From: Actinomycetota bacterium
Lineage (GTDB): Bacteria > Actinomycetota > Acidimicrobiia > Acidimicrobiales > Poriferisodaliceae
NCBI GenBank assembly: GCA_002731665.1
Contig: PCCJ01000033.1
Location: forward strand, 31,547-95,546
DNA length: 64,000 nucleotides
Direction of reading: 5' to 3'
Positions 27,317-36,242 of this stretch are shown piece after piece. The notes below the pieces were generated by a model. It had not been told where the DNA came from, made no database searches, and saw only the letters and a list, made by a program, of their open reading frames with translations. Each line of letters begins with the position of its first letter. The stretch's first letter is position 1. Both the position numbers and the translations under genes were made by a program.

Positions 27317-28663
27317 ATGCCCAGCCCAAAGTCAGCGCGAATCTTTCGTGGCTGGATTGTCTTAGCAGGTCTTTTTATTCTCCTGACTGTGAGCGCCGGA
27401 TTTGCTTTTTATGCTCAAGGAATTTTTCTTGATGCCCTTGTTCGAGAGCAAGGATTTAGCGTTGGCATGGCAGGAGCGGGAACAGGAACTTTCTTTGTTT
27501 CGTCCGGAATAGCCGGATATTTCGCTGGTGGGCTAATCAGCAAATATGACGCTAGGTCGGTAATGACCGTGGGCGCTTTTATCGGTGCGGGAGGGCTCGC
27601 ACTAATAGCCCAAATTAGTACTGAGTGGCAGATGTTTCCCGTTATGGCAATATTCGGGACAGGTTTTGCTCTAACGAGCCTGGTACCAACCTCCAGCATT
27701 GTCACACGATGGTTTCACCGGCAGCGTTCCGTAGCCCTTTCCATAGCGTCCAGCGGACTTTCTCTTGGAGGTATACTTATAAGCCCTCTGATCGCCAGTG
27801 CCATTGACGAAGGCGGTCTCATCACCTGGGCACCTCGTCTAGGTTTCTATTTTCTGATTAGTTTAATCCCTGCGATTTGGCTATTAGTAAAACCATCTCC
27901 GGAGGCAATGGGGCTTTATCCAGATGGAGACGAGCCGGCGAACAACAAGACATCTGCGAGCCAAGGATTGCCCGGCGTAGATTTTGCGACAGCTACACGG
28001 TCCCGGTATTTTATTCTGATTTCGCTTTCTTTTATTCTTATAATGTCGGCACAAGTAGGAGCCATTCAACACATTTTTAAGCTTACGAAAGATCGATTTG
28101 ACATAGAAACTGCTCAATTGACTCTCATGGTTCTAAGCGGTACTAGCGTTGTCGCTCGAATTCTTGGTGGCATTGCTGCAATGCGAATCTCGCTGAGTCG
28201 GTTAACGGGCTGTCTCGTTGGCGTTCAAACTATTGGGATCTCTCTTATTGCTATAGACGCAAATTCATCAGTACTTTCACTGACGGGCGTTGTAGTTCTC
28301 GGTAGCGCCATGGGCAATCTACTAATGCTTCATCCATTACTCCTGGCTGATGTTTTTGGAATTCGCGATTATCCAAGAATCTACGGTTTGGGATCTCTTC
28401 TGATGGTTTTTGGAGTCGGAAGTGGGCCCTTTTTGGTTGGTGTAATGCGTGATGCGTGGGATTACCAAACGGCGTTTTTAGTAATGGCAGTCTTCGCTTT
28501 TTTGGGTTTACTAATCTTTCTGATGGCCAAACCACCAACCGACCTTACGTCTTTACCTTCCTTCTCGAGTAGTTCTTTCGACGTTCCAAGTACTACTCAC
28601 AGACCTTTTATCTTCCTAGTTGAACCCTTGAAGGGCAGTAACGCCAAATTCAAAACTTACTGA
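27317..28663 (+). CDS. MFS transporter (monocarboxylate / oxalate-formate antiporter-like)
   Basis: This is a 448-residue 12-helix MFS protein. FRGWIVLAGLFILLTVSAGF is the typical first helix of the OFA/monocarboxylate group, and the loop after helix 2 is GGLISKYDARSV. It is a likely importer of a small organic acid at the cytoplasmic membrane. It is divergent from the MDR gene. A Ser/Thr-rich C-terminal tail of about 40 residues is longer than usual. A similar OFA-type protein is at 49880. Followed by a 213-base gap with no recognisable gene. Confidence 0.85.
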   Translation: MPSPKSARIFRGWIVLAGLFILLTVSAGFAFYAQGIFLDALVREQGFSVGMAGAGTGTFFVSSGIAGYFAGGLISKYDARSVMTVGAFIGAGGLALIAQISTEWQMFPVMAIFGTGFALTSLVPTSSIVTRWFHRQRSVALSIASSGLSLGGILISPLIASAIDEGGLITWAPRLGFYFLISLIPAIWLLVKPSPEAMGLYPDGDEPANNKTSASQGLPGVDFATATRSRYFILISLSFILIMSAQVGAIQHIFKLTKDRFDIETAQLTLMVLSGTSVVARILGGIAAMRISLSRLTGCLVGVQTIGISLIAIDANSSVLSLTGVVVLGSAMGNLLMLHPLLLADVFGIRDYPRIYGLGSLLMVFGVGSGPFLVGVMRDAWDYQTAFLVMAVFAFLGLLIFLMAKPPTDLTSLPSFSSSSFDVPSTTHRPFIFLVEPLKGSNAKFKTY

Positions 28664-28876
28664 CCTTCAGGCAACTAATTGAGAAACCGGCCCACGCTAA
28701 TTGGGATTCTGCTTTTTCCCAGAGGTCGGATAAGCCCGGCTTTGAATAAGATCAGTCATCGACGATGAGGTACAGGGGATACGGATTACTTAACTCAACG
28801 AACTATTAAAGCGTCTAAAGTTGAGGTCCGGTACGCGCCGTTGCGAGAGATTTGCCTATTTAAATTAGAATGCTAG

Positions 28877-30058
28877 TTAGAGTCGCGAACCAATTAATTG
28901 CGCTGCCACAGCCACTCCAGATGAACCGATTGGCGCACCCATTGATCCAAGGCATGCTTCTATTGTGCCAATAGTGCCGAGTATCATGTGAGGATTCAAG
29001 TGGCCCATGTGTCCAATTCGAATCGAACGGTCCGCAAACTCTCCTAGGCCCAGACCTAACGTCACTCCTGCTTTTTCTTCACTTAAACGACGTAATTCTT
29101 TGGGATTCACGCTGCCTGTAAGAACCGTCGTTACTGCATTAGACCGAGCGCTCTGCTGCTTAACGTTTAACTCCATACCTTCTGACACAGCCCAAGCATC
29201 TACTGCCAGACGAACAGATTCTGCAAGTACTTCATGCCGACCCCACGCATTCTCCAAACCCTCTTCGAAGATCATGTCTAATGCTTCTCGCAAAGCCCAA
29301 ATATGTTGGATTGGGGGCGTTCCACAATATATTTTGTAATGCTCGACAGGGTTCATTCGAGAAGTCCAATCAAAATAACCAGTTCTCAAATTTGCATTTG
29401 CATGCGCCGTCAGAGCTTTTGCGCTAGCAAACACAAACCCTAACCCAGGCGGCACCATTAACCCTTTCTGAGTAGCCGCAACAGTTATATCCACTCCCCA
29501 TTCATCCATTTCAAACTTTTCGCAACCAAGAGAAGCAATACAATCAACCATGAATAGAGCTGGGTGTCCTGCAGAATCAATAGCTTTTCTAAGTTCCTGA
29601 ATATCGTTCCGTACAGAGCTAGCAGTATCTACTTGCACTACCAGAATAGCTGCTATCTCATGCTTCGTGTCTCCTTTCAATCTTTCCTCCAACGCCGCTG
29701 GGTCTACCGGATCTGAATCATTCCCGCGTAAATGTTCGCAAACCACGCCGCTAACAGACGCCATTTCTCCCCAGTTGATAGCAAATCTTCCTGATTCCAA
29801 GATCAAGACACGATCTCCGCGCGAGAGAGTGTTGCTTATGGCCATTTCCCAGGCTCCATGGCCATTTGAAACTGAGATGAATACAGAATTGGAGGTGCGA
29901 GCGATCTTAGGTAAATCCTCCAACAAGCTATTAGAAATGTCTATTAAGGACCCTTCGTATATATTTGGCATCGTTTGATGCATCGCTGCGAGGACTCGGT
30001 CAGGAATAACAGACGGTCCAGGGATCGAAACCATCGGGCGACCGTGGTTGAGGGACAT
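28877..30058 (-). CDS. Alanine/serine-glyoxylate aminotransferase family (class V)
   Basis: This 393-residue fold-type I PLP enzyme of class V matches serine/alanine-glyoxylate transaminases: SIPGPSVIPDRVL at the start, SNGHGAWE near 62, an Asp in VDCIASLG, and the PLP lysine in AATQKGL. ATG at 30058 is chosen because GGGAG lies just upstream and the family begins there; the frame opens to 30196 but those 46 residues are unlike the family. It diverges from a class III aminotransferase. Likely role: moving amino groups to glyoxylate in photorespiration-like or purine/glycine catabolism. Confidence 0.87.
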   Translation of the reverse strand: MSLNHGRPMVSIPGPSVIPDRVLAAMHQTMPNIYEGSLIDISNSLLEDLPKIARTSNSVFISVSNGHGAWEMAISNTLSRGDRVLILESGRFAINWGEMASVSGVVCEHLRGNDSDPVDPAALEERLKGDTKHEIAAILVVQVDTASSVRNDIQELRKAIDSAGHPALFMVDCIASLGCEKFEMDEWGVDITVAATQKGLMVPPGLGFVFASAKALTAHANANLRTGYFDWTSRMNPVEHYKIYCGTPPIQHIWALREALDMIFEEGLENAWGRHEVLAESVRLAVDAWAVSEGMELNVKQQSARSNAVTTVLTGSVNPKELRRLSEEKAGVTLGLGLGEFADRSIRIGHMGHLNPHMILGTIGTIEACLGSMGAPIGSSGVAVAAQLIGSRL

Positions 30059-30194
30059 GAAGACTCCCATTCTTAATGACTGAAAATTTAGCCGTACAGG
30101 AAATGCTAGAGGAGACTCCTCCATAACGCTCTGGGCTTTTACAGTGGATAGAATGATATTTATACTTCGGGTCTGATCTTTGGGGGAATTGGCC

Positions 30195-31412
30195 ATGAAT
30201 ACTGATGCGCTACTTCACTCTTTCAGCTTTCCTTCAAAGGCTGAAAGAGATTTTATAAAACTAGTGTCCGCTAAAGATTGCACTCTCGTTGATGTGAATG
30301 GGAAGAAGTATTTAGACGCACTAGCTAGCCTGTGGCTCTGCCAAATTGGGCATGGAAATGAAGTCGTGATTAGCGCTATTAAAGGACAGCTAGACCTTCT
30401 TCAGACTTACAATATCTTTGATCCATTTACTAATGGTCCTGCTGCTGAAGCTGCCGAGAAAATTAGGAGCCTCTCACCGCACCCTGATGGGCGGGTATTC
30501 TTGGGTTGCTCGGGTTCTGAAGCGATCGATACTGTAATAAAATTTGCCCGCCTCTTTCAACAACGGCGAGGTGAAAGCGATCGGCAAATTATTGTTCGTC
30601 GAGCTTCTGGGTACCACGGCGTCAATATCGGCGGTACCAGTGTCCAAGGCATCGAAGGCAACCGGGTCGGATGGGGCGATTTACTTCCACACGTAATTGA
30701 AATACCAAACGATGATATTGAGCCCGCGGCTCGACTTTTTGCTGAACACGGAGACAAAATAGCTGCGGTTATTAGCGAACCGGTTCAGGGAGCAGGTGGC
30801 GTAATTCCCCCACCTGATGGTTACTTGGATGGATTGCGTCGCTTGTGCACAGACAACGGAGCCCTCTTGATTTTCGATGAAGTGATCTCCGGTTTTGGAA
30901 GAACTGGCGAATGGTTTGCAGCTCAAACGTACAAAGTTACTCCTGATCTCATAACTTTCGCAAAGGGAGTCACTTCAGGATATTTACCATTATCTGGCGT
31001 CATTATTTCTCGCGAGCTAGCCGACGAACTTGAAAATGATGACTACGGCAAATTAATGCATGGATACACCTACTCAGGTCACCCAACCGCTGCAGCTGCC
31101 GCACTTGCAAATATTGGTGTTATCGAATCTGGTGGGCTACTGCAAGAAGCACACCGCATCGGCGAAAAAATGGAGGCCGGGCTTAAAGCCCTCGCTGGAG
31201 ACGGAATGATTAAGAGTTACCGCGGAATTGGTGGCATATGGGCCTGCGAGCTTGGCTGGAGCGGGTTAGAAGCATCTCATGCCATGGTAGATAAAGGCGT
31301 AGTTTGCAGAGGCATTGGCGAGGCTCTAGCTTTTTGTCCACCATTGATAATTACCGATAGCGAAATTGGAACGATATTTGACAGATTAGATGAAGTGCTA
31401 CGCGAGCACTAG
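30195..31412 (+). CDS. Class III PLP aminotransferase
   Basis: This 405-residue omega-aminotransferase shows GCSGSEAID near 100, YHGVNIGG near 139, IFDEVISGFGRTG with the PLP Asp, and the PLP lysine in FAKGVTSGYLPLSG. It resembles putrescine/adenosylmethionine/taurine-type transaminases. The ATG at 30195 is preceded by GGGGGAA; a TTG at 30180 is less likely. It ends two bases from the convergent chorismate mutase gene. Together with the divergent class V enzyme it forms an amino-group-shuttling pair. Substrate unknown. Confidence 0.87.
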   Translation: MNTDALLHSFSFPSKAERDFIKLVSAKDCTLVDVNGKKYLDALASLWLCQIGHGNEVVISAIKGQLDLLQTYNIFDPFTNGPAAEAAEKIRSLSPHPDGRVFLGCSGSEAIDTVIKFARLFQQRRGESDRQIIVRRASGYHGVNIGGTSVQGIEGNRVGWGDLLPHVIEIPNDDIEPAARLFAEHGDKIAAVISEPVQGAGGVIPPPDGYLDGLRRLCTDNGALLIFDEVISGFGRTGEWFAAQTYKVTPDLITFAKGVTSGYLPLSGVIISRELADELENDDYGKLMHGYTYSGHPTAAAAALANIGVIESGGLLQEAHRIGEKMEAGLKALAGDGMIKSYRGIGGIWACELGWSGLEASHAMVDKGVVCRGIGEALAFCPPLIITDSEIGTIFDRLDEVLREH

Positions 31413-31413
31413 C

Positions 31414-31713
31414 TCAATCTTGACCGTGCGGCTTTTCAGCAATCCGTTCATGGTGGTGAATAACTTCGTCTATCACAAAACGAAGAAACTTTTCGGAAAA
31501 TTCAGGATCTAACCCTGCTTCTTCGGCTAACCCACGCAAGCGCTTAATCTGACTGCTCTCCCGACTAACATCAGCAGGGGCAAGACCTTTAGCTGCTTTA
31601 TATTGACCTACTGCTTGAGTTATTCGGAATCGCTCAGCAAGAATGTGTATTAAGGCCGCATCGATATTGTCTATACTTCTCCGGTACTCCACTAGTTTTT
31701 CGTCGCTCATCAA
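31414..31713 (-). CDS. Chorismate mutase (AroQ class)
   Basis: This 99-residue all-helical chorismate mutase converts chorismate to prephenate. IDNID at 14-18 and active-site residues Arg11, Arg28 and Lys39 match the E. coli AroQ domain positions, with the third-helix part near 55-90. It is a stand-alone domain, not fused to prephenate dehydratase or dehydrogenase. With aroK it is one of only two aromatic-biosynthesis genes here, among many aromatic-degrading ones. Confidence 0.88.
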   Translation of the reverse strand: MMSDEKLVEYRRSIDNIDAALIHILAERFRITQAVGQYKAAKGLAPADVSRESSQIKRLRGLAEEAGLDPEFSEKFLRFVIDEVIHHHERIAEKPHGQD

Positions 31714-31810
31714 GACTTCCGCTCATCTAAAGATTCATCGTGGACAAGATTATCTTCAGAAACCTATACTCATCCTATTTTTAGGATAATCGAGTGATAG
31801 CAATGGGCTC

Positions 31811-32314
31811 GTGACAAAATCTACTATTAGGTTTGCCGGACCAAAAGACGCAAAACAGATTCACAACTTTATCTGTCAACTAGCTAGTTTCGAACGTGAA
31901 CCTGATGCAGTTCTGGTTACTCCAGCAACACTTGCCAAGCAGCTTTCCTCCGATTCTCCGCCTTTTGAATGTCTTTTCATCGAATCGGATGAAGAGGTAC
32001 TGGGTTTCGCACTTTTTTTCCACAACTATTCGACTTGGCGCGGTGCTAAAGGCATTCATCTAGAAGATCTTTTTGTTTCAGAAAAAAATCGAGGTAGAGG
32101 ACTCGGTAAACAACTCCTGGGAGCTCTTGCAAGGATCGCACAGGAACGCCACTGCCCAAGACTCGAATGGCAGGTCCTTGATTGGAATGAATCTGCCATA
32201 ATTTTTTATGAATCGATTGGCGCTGAAATATTGCGTGAATGGTTGCCTTGCAGACTTGAAGGTGATTCTCTCAACCTCATTGCCTCATTAGGGGATACTG
32301 TAAAAGAATTATGA
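31811..32314 (+). CDS. GNAT family N-acetyltransferase
   Basis: This 167-residue GNAT protein has the acetyl-CoA-binding motif A as RGRGLGKQLLGAL near 95-107, preceded by the EDLFVSE strand. It resembles diamine/thialysine acetyltransferases (SSAT-like): the LEWQVLDWNE and FYESIGAE segments are typical. Substrate would be a small amine. The GTG start is 10 bases after a TAG. Its last bases overlap the ATG of the thiolase-like gene (ATGA), so it heads that three-gene operon. Confidence 0.85.
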   Translation: MTKSTIRFAGPKDAKQIHNFICQLASFEREPDAVLVTPATLAKQLSSDSPPFECLFIESDEEVLGFALFFHNYSTWRGAKGIHLEDLFVSEKNRGRGLGKQLLGALARIAQERHCPRLEWQVLDWNESAIIFYESIGAEILREWLPCRLEGDSLNLIASLGDTVKEL

Positions 32315-33498
32315 GCGACACATACAACCTCAGAGGCAAGGTGGCGATCGCCGGAGTTGGCGAAACCACCTATTACAAACACGGTCAATCTCCAGACCCG
32401 GAATTCAAATTAGTTTTAAAGGCTATTCTTGCAGCTTGCCATGACGCCGGTATTAGCCCGAAAGAAATTGATGGCTTTTGTTCATACTCCGATGATCGGA
32501 ATGATCCGCCGAGGTTAGCCAACGCACTTGGTATTCCAGAACTCCGTTATTCTAATATGCAGTGGACCAGCGGGGGTGGCGGCGCTGCAGCTGCTGTCCA
32601 AAATGCAGCTGGAGCAATTATGTCTGGTTCAGCAAGAGTCGTAGTTGCTTATCGTGGCTTAGCGCAGGGCCAATTTGGAAGATTTGGTAGATCTGGCGGT
32701 TCGAAGCCAGTTAGCGGCCAAGCTGCGTACCTGTTGCCCTTCGGGATGATGAGTGCAGCTCAGATGTACGCAATGCGCACAACTCGATTACTTCATGATC
32801 ATAATATTGACCGATCTACAATGCGTTCGATAGCTCTTACCTGCTATCACCACGCTCAGAACAATCCAAGAGCCATAATGCAAGGACGAACCTTAGATAA
32901 TCAGGCTTATGACGCGTCTCGCTGGATAACCGAGCCTTTTCGCCTCTATGACTGTTGCCTTGAGAATGATGGCGCAGCAGCGATGATTGTCGTAAGTAAG
33001 GATTATGCAAAAGATCTGCGGGACTCACCCGTTCTCCTTCTCGGCGCACAACAAAGCGGAGGACACAGGTCAGGGGCTTGGGCAGAAAATCCTACTGACT
33101 ACGTGACCTCAAGCTTTAAGCCCGCTGCCAAATACCTATATGAACAAGCAGGTGTGAAACCCGAGGATGTAGATGTTGTTCAAAGTTATGAAAACTTTAC
33201 GGGCGGTGTCGTAATGAGTCTTATAGAGCATGGTTTATGTACGTATGAAAATGCGAACGAGGTTCTTACATTCGAAAATTTGAGAGCGGACGGAGGATCG
33301 TTACCTCTTAATACCAGTGGGGGTAATCTTGCCGAGTGTTACATGCATGGACTAGGGCTTCAAATTGAAGCCGTGCGGCAGATACGAGGAGACTCCTCAA
33401 ATCAAGTCAAAAATGCACAAGTGGCTTTGGCCAACGCCGGACCGATGGTCGCTGTCGCTTCAACGGCAATATATGGAAGTGAGGTAGCACTCGGATGA
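32311..33498 (+). CDS. Thiolase-like protein (SCP-x / Ltp2 type)
   Basis: This 395-residue protein has the thiolase fold: VAIAGVGET start, and a C-terminal NTSGGNLAECYMHGLGLQ. The usual nucleophilic Cys region reads QWTSGGGGAAAA, with no Cys, so it should not be a classic thiolase. This and the next gene fit the Ltp2 plus DUF35 pairs, which in steroid side-chain degradation are retro-aldolases acting on acyl-CoA. ATGA overlaps couple it to the GNAT gene before and to the DUF35 gene after. Confidence 0.85.
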   Translation: MSDTYNLRGKVAIAGVGETTYYKHGQSPDPEFKLVLKAILAACHDAGISPKEIDGFCSYSDDRNDPPRLANALGIPELRYSNMQWTSGGGGAAAAVQNAAGAIMSGSARVVVAYRGLAQGQFGRFGRSGGSKPVSGQAAYLLPFGMMSAAQMYAMRTTRLLHDHNIDRSTMRSIALTCYHHAQNNPRAIMQGRTLDNQAYDASRWITEPFRLYDCCLENDGAAAMIVVSKDYAKDLRDSPVLLLGAQQSGGHRSGAWAENPTDYVTSSFKPAAKYLYEQAGVKPEDVDVVQSYENFTGGVVMSLIEHGLCTYENANEVLTFENLRADGGSLPLNTSGGNLAECYMHGLGLQIEAVRQIRGDSSNQVKNAQVALANAGPMVAVASTAIYGSEVALG

Positions 33499-33944
33499 CA
33501 AGAATCACTAACGAAATTTATCTTCCTGGTCTGCGTCAACCAGCACCCATGTCTGATGGGCTAGACGCACCTTTTTGGGAAGGAACTCTTAATGGCGAAA
33601 TAAGGGTACAGAAATGTCTATTGTGTGAAACCCATCAGTGGGGACCTGAGTGGATGTGCCATTCTTGTAACTCCATGGATATCGAATGGGTAGTTCTCGA
33701 GTCGCCTTGTCGCATATACAGTTGGCAGCGGCCACATCATCCAGTCCACAGCGCTTTAAAAGATCGAGGTCCATACATCATCGTTGTAGTTGAATTTCCT
33801 CAAGCTGATGGACTCAGAATGGTGGGTAATCTGTTAGGTGATTCAATGCAAGATGTTGTAATTGGTTCGCCAGTTACACCTGTTTTCGAACAGCACCTGG
33901 ACGCTACTCCTCCATATGCTCTACTTCAGTGGGAAGTGGCTTAA
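33495..33944 (+). CDS. Zinc-ribbon OB-fold protein (DUF35)
   Basis: This 149-residue DUF35 protein has an N-terminal zinc ribbon (Cys41, Cys44, Cys55, Cys58) followed by an OB-fold that in characterised pairs binds acyl-CoA and partners the thiolase-like protein. It starts inside the stop of that gene (GGATGACA), so the two should form a complex. It is the last gene of the operon and is followed by the hairpin at 34025. Confidence 0.9.
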   Translation: MTRITNEIYLPGLRQPAPMSDGLDAPFWEGTLNGEIRVQKCLLCETHQWGPEWMCHSCNSMDIEWVVLESPCRIYSWQRPHHPVHSALKDRGPYIIVVVEFPQADGLRMVGNLLGDSMQDVVIGSPVTPVFEQHLDATPPYALLQWEVA

Positions 33945-34024
33945 CCGATTTTCTTAATTAATTACAAATAAAAATAACTGTTACAGACTGTTCCCGGCCA
34001 ATTCATTAATGGAGTATTAAACCA

Positions 34025-34075
34025 AAAGCCGTGGAGCCCCTGAGCTTTAGTGAGGTACTCCACGGCTTTAATTTT
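34025..34075. terminator. Bidirectional hairpin terminator
   Basis: A perfect 12-base stem, AAAGCCGTGGAG (34025-34036) with CTCCACGGCTTT (34058-34069), encloses a 21-base loop and is followed by a T-rich run. It sits between the convergent DUF35 and DyP genes, and the A-rich left arm gives a U-rich end for the opposite strand. It is the clearest terminator in the window. Confidence 0.9.
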
Positions 34076-34096
34076 AATTTTTATAACAAGTATTAA

Positions 34097-35026
34097 TTAG
34101 TTAATAATGGCAGCTAAAGTTTCTTCGCTTGGTGCGAAGTAAAAAGAACCAGACGCTGGATTCGAATAATCGGTCATCGCATCTCGAACATTATTTGCTC
34201 CGTCGAGGCCATACATCAGCCTCATTCGTTCACGAAGAGGTGCTTGGTCTTTACAAAAGGCCATGAAGTAAAGGCCAACGGTTCCATCATGGAAAGCATA
34301 TGGAGTTGAACGGCGAGCGATTTCGTTTCGCTTACCGCTCTCTTCATTTCCATGATTTCCATTTTCACGGAGCTCAACGTGACTGAGATGGCTATAGGCC
34401 TCTTGTTGATCGGTTTTTTCGATTTCTGGGAACTTCTTGCGCCCAAAATTCTTTTCCTGTTGATCTACCGAAAGAGCGTTCCATCCATCAAGATCATGCA
34501 CCCAACGTTGGGCAATGATATGGCTTCCTCCGGCACCTGAGGCACCATCTGGCACAACTGCTACAGCAGGCTGGTCCTCGTCGGCTGGATTACCGGTTCC
34601 ATCTTTGAAGCCGGTCATGTCGAGGGACTCGCCGTAAATAAACGTTGGCGTTTCACGCGCAACGGCCATGTGACCTTCTAGGGCTTTGCGAGCGTCGTAT
34701 TGAGCTTTCCAAACCTTGTCCTTGTCATCATGATTCAGCCACAAAAGCAGCTCTTCTTGAGTGCCTTTAGCCTGGCGACCTGAACCATCGGTGGATTCAA
34801 CTGTTGTATAAGCCTGAAAGTCTTCGGGAACATCATCAGTCAATTCTGGTAACAGACCTGGACCAAAGCCAAGAGTAAGGTTAATACCCTCCGCGTTGCA
34901 ATCGGTAACCAAGCCAGACAGCGCTGTCTTAATTACTCCAAGGTCAGCGCCTTCTGTTCGACTGAGGTGAACGTACCATTGATTTTGACCCATCCCGTTA
35001 AAGATGGCTTTCTGGGGAGTCGGCAT
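34097..35026 (-). CDS. DyP-type heme peroxidase
   Basis: This 309-residue dye-decolorising peroxidase reduces H2O2 while oxidising dyes, phenols or porphyrin-like substrates. GFKDGTGNP is the distal GxxDG motif; SHLSHVELRENGNHG carries the likely proximal histidine, and RRSTPYAF follows. The pattern is that of YfeX-like (class B) enzymes. AAGGAG lies seven bases before the ATG. No signal peptide or encapsulin gene is seen. It is divergent from the selenoprotein gene across 136 bases, pointing to joint peroxide defence, and ends at the hairpin terminator. Confidence 0.9.
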   Translation of the reverse strand: MPTPQKAIFNGMGQNQWYVHLSRTEGADLGVIKTALSGLVTDCNAEGINLTLGFGPGLLPELTDDVPEDFQAYTTVESTDGSGRQAKGTQEELLLWLNHDDKDKVWKAQYDARKALEGHMAVARETPTFIYGESLDMTGFKDGTGNPADEDQPAVAVVPDGASGAGGSHIIAQRWVHDLDGWNALSVDQQEKNFGRKKFPEIEKTDQQEAYSHLSHVELRENGNHGNEESGKRNEIARRSTPYAFHDGTVGLYFMAFCKDQAPLRERMRLMYGLDGANNVRDAMTDYSNPASGSFYFAPSEETLAAIIN

Positions 35027-35081
35027 GATCGCTCCTTATAATTGCCGTGCCTTATTGGACAAATCGTACGCCTCATTTGGG

Positions 35082-35119
35082 GGTCACGTCACCTGAAGTT
35101 GAATTTTTCCTTTAACTTC
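35082..35119. promoter_or_regulatory. Shared divergent promoter region with two inverted repeats
   Basis: The 136 bases between the DyP start and the selenoprotein start hold GGTCACGTCACC (35082-35093, palindromic except one base pair) and GAAGTT / AACTTC arms at 35095-35100 and 35114-35119 with a 13-base spacer. Either could bind a regulator shared by both genes. No regulator is encoded nearby; the role is inferred. Confidence 0.35.
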
Positions 35120-35162
35120 TGAATAGTTCCTTAAAAAGAGCTTCTCAGGATACTCAGAGAAA

Positions 35163-36236
35163 ATGTGCAAATATAGAACAATGTCTACCTACACGACGGA
35201 ACTTCCCATACGGCCAGAGCTTGATGCAGCTCATGGAGACTTAGCCACAAGATGGGCTACTCCCAGTCACTCTTGGAGTAGCAAACAGAGACTTTCAGTT
35301 ATAGCTGAGGTGCGCCGTGCGATAGACGCAGACGAGTTGGCTCCTTGGGAAGCGCCAAGCTCCATTGAAGGATTCATAGCCAATAACCATCCTCTCCCTG
35401 ATGCTGCGATAGATGTTATTTGGCGGTTAACTAATCACCCCGGAACGCTCACAAAGGAATGGTACGAATCGATTATCTCTCGAAATATTGATCCAGTTGC
35501 GTACGTAGAGTTGGTTGGATTAGTCGCTCAAGCTAACTGTGTAGATCGATTTGCCGATGGCCTTGGCGTTAAAAGAGTCGACTTGCCCGACCCGATAGCT
35601 ACAAAGACTGCCGTCATGAGTGAGTTAGAAGTATCTGTTACGACTCATTGGGTACCTACCGCTGCTACCAAAGGTCCAAATGTTTTGAAGGCGCTAAGCT
35701 CTGTTCCTTTTGAAAATGAATCGCGAGAAATTCTTTCGAGTGTTCAATATGTGCCAACTGCTGCTCTGTTGGGCGATTTGACATCTGGGTACAACTCGCT
35801 GACTCGACTTCAAATAGAATTAGTTGCGGCCCGAACTTCAAAGCTGAATGAGTGTTTTTATTGAACTACGAGCCATTCTTTTCTGCTCAGTTTGAGTGGG
35901 GTCAGCCAGAACATAGATATTTCTTTCGAAGCTATTTCGAGTTCCACGGACGGTAATGGGGGTGTTCTTCACGGAGAGTTGTTGTCAAAACTATCTGAGG
36001 CCTTGTGGTCTAAAAATTTGAATGAATTGACTGCTGTTCGCGAAGAATTAGTCAATGCAGCCGGCGCTGATGTTTTCGTTGATGCAGTCGGAGTTAGTGC
36101 AATGTTTCATATGATGACTCGAATAGCAGATGGGACCGGAACTCCGCTTGACGCAGGGACAGACGAGCCATCGGCCGATATCCGAGAAGCTATCGGCGTA
36201 AATGACCTCGTCTCGCGTCGCCATATGGCAACTTAG
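35163..36236 (+). CDS. AhpD/carboxymuconolactone decarboxylase-like selenoprotein (TGA read as Sec)
   Basis: This is two-part open frame in one register, broken only by TGA at 35862-35864. Read through, it gives 357 residues. The text around the TGA, AARTSKLNECFY-U-TTSHS, is exactly the AhpD/CMD active site C-x-x-C-x-x-x-H with Sec234 in place of the second Cys (Cys231, His238). After it comes the family's C-terminal helix FHMMTRIADGTGTPLD at 315-330, so the second part is not a separate gene. The N-terminal half holds a second, degenerate CMD-like domain (YVELVGLVAQANC) without the redox pair. Likely function: peroxide or thiol-disulphide chemistry in the cytoplasm. A SECIS-like hairpin follows the TGA. 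ATG 35163 or 35181 may start it. Alternatives are a nonsense mutation or a sequencing error. Confidence 0.82.
35881..35901 (+). promoter_or_regulatory. Bacterial SECIS-like hairpin within the selenoprotein gene
   Basis: TTCTGCTC (35881-35888) can pair with GAGTGGGG (35894-35901) over eight pairs, four of them G-U, with loop AGTTT having G at its second position. The loop starts 24 bases after the TGA, inside the usual 16-37 base window for bacterial SECIS elements. An alternative stem CCATTC/GAGTGG also exists. SelB binding is inferred. Confidence 0.6.
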
Positions 36237-36242
36237 CTCCGC

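Noticed and set aside
28664..28876. Possible gene or terminator in the 213-base convergent gap
   Set aside because: Only a weak TGGGA/TCCCA stem and tiny ORFs are seen; nothing supports a gene or a clear terminator.
30059..30196. 46-residue N-terminal extension of the class V aminotransferase
   Set aside because: A ribosome-binding site precedes ATG 30058, the family starts there, and the extension overlaps the divergent aminotransferase start.
35892..36236. Separate 114-residue gene starting at TTG 35892
   Set aside because: It lies in the same register as the preceding frame, its TTG falls in the SECIS-like stem, and it lacks an own domain start. It is the C-terminal part of the AhpD-like selenoprotein.
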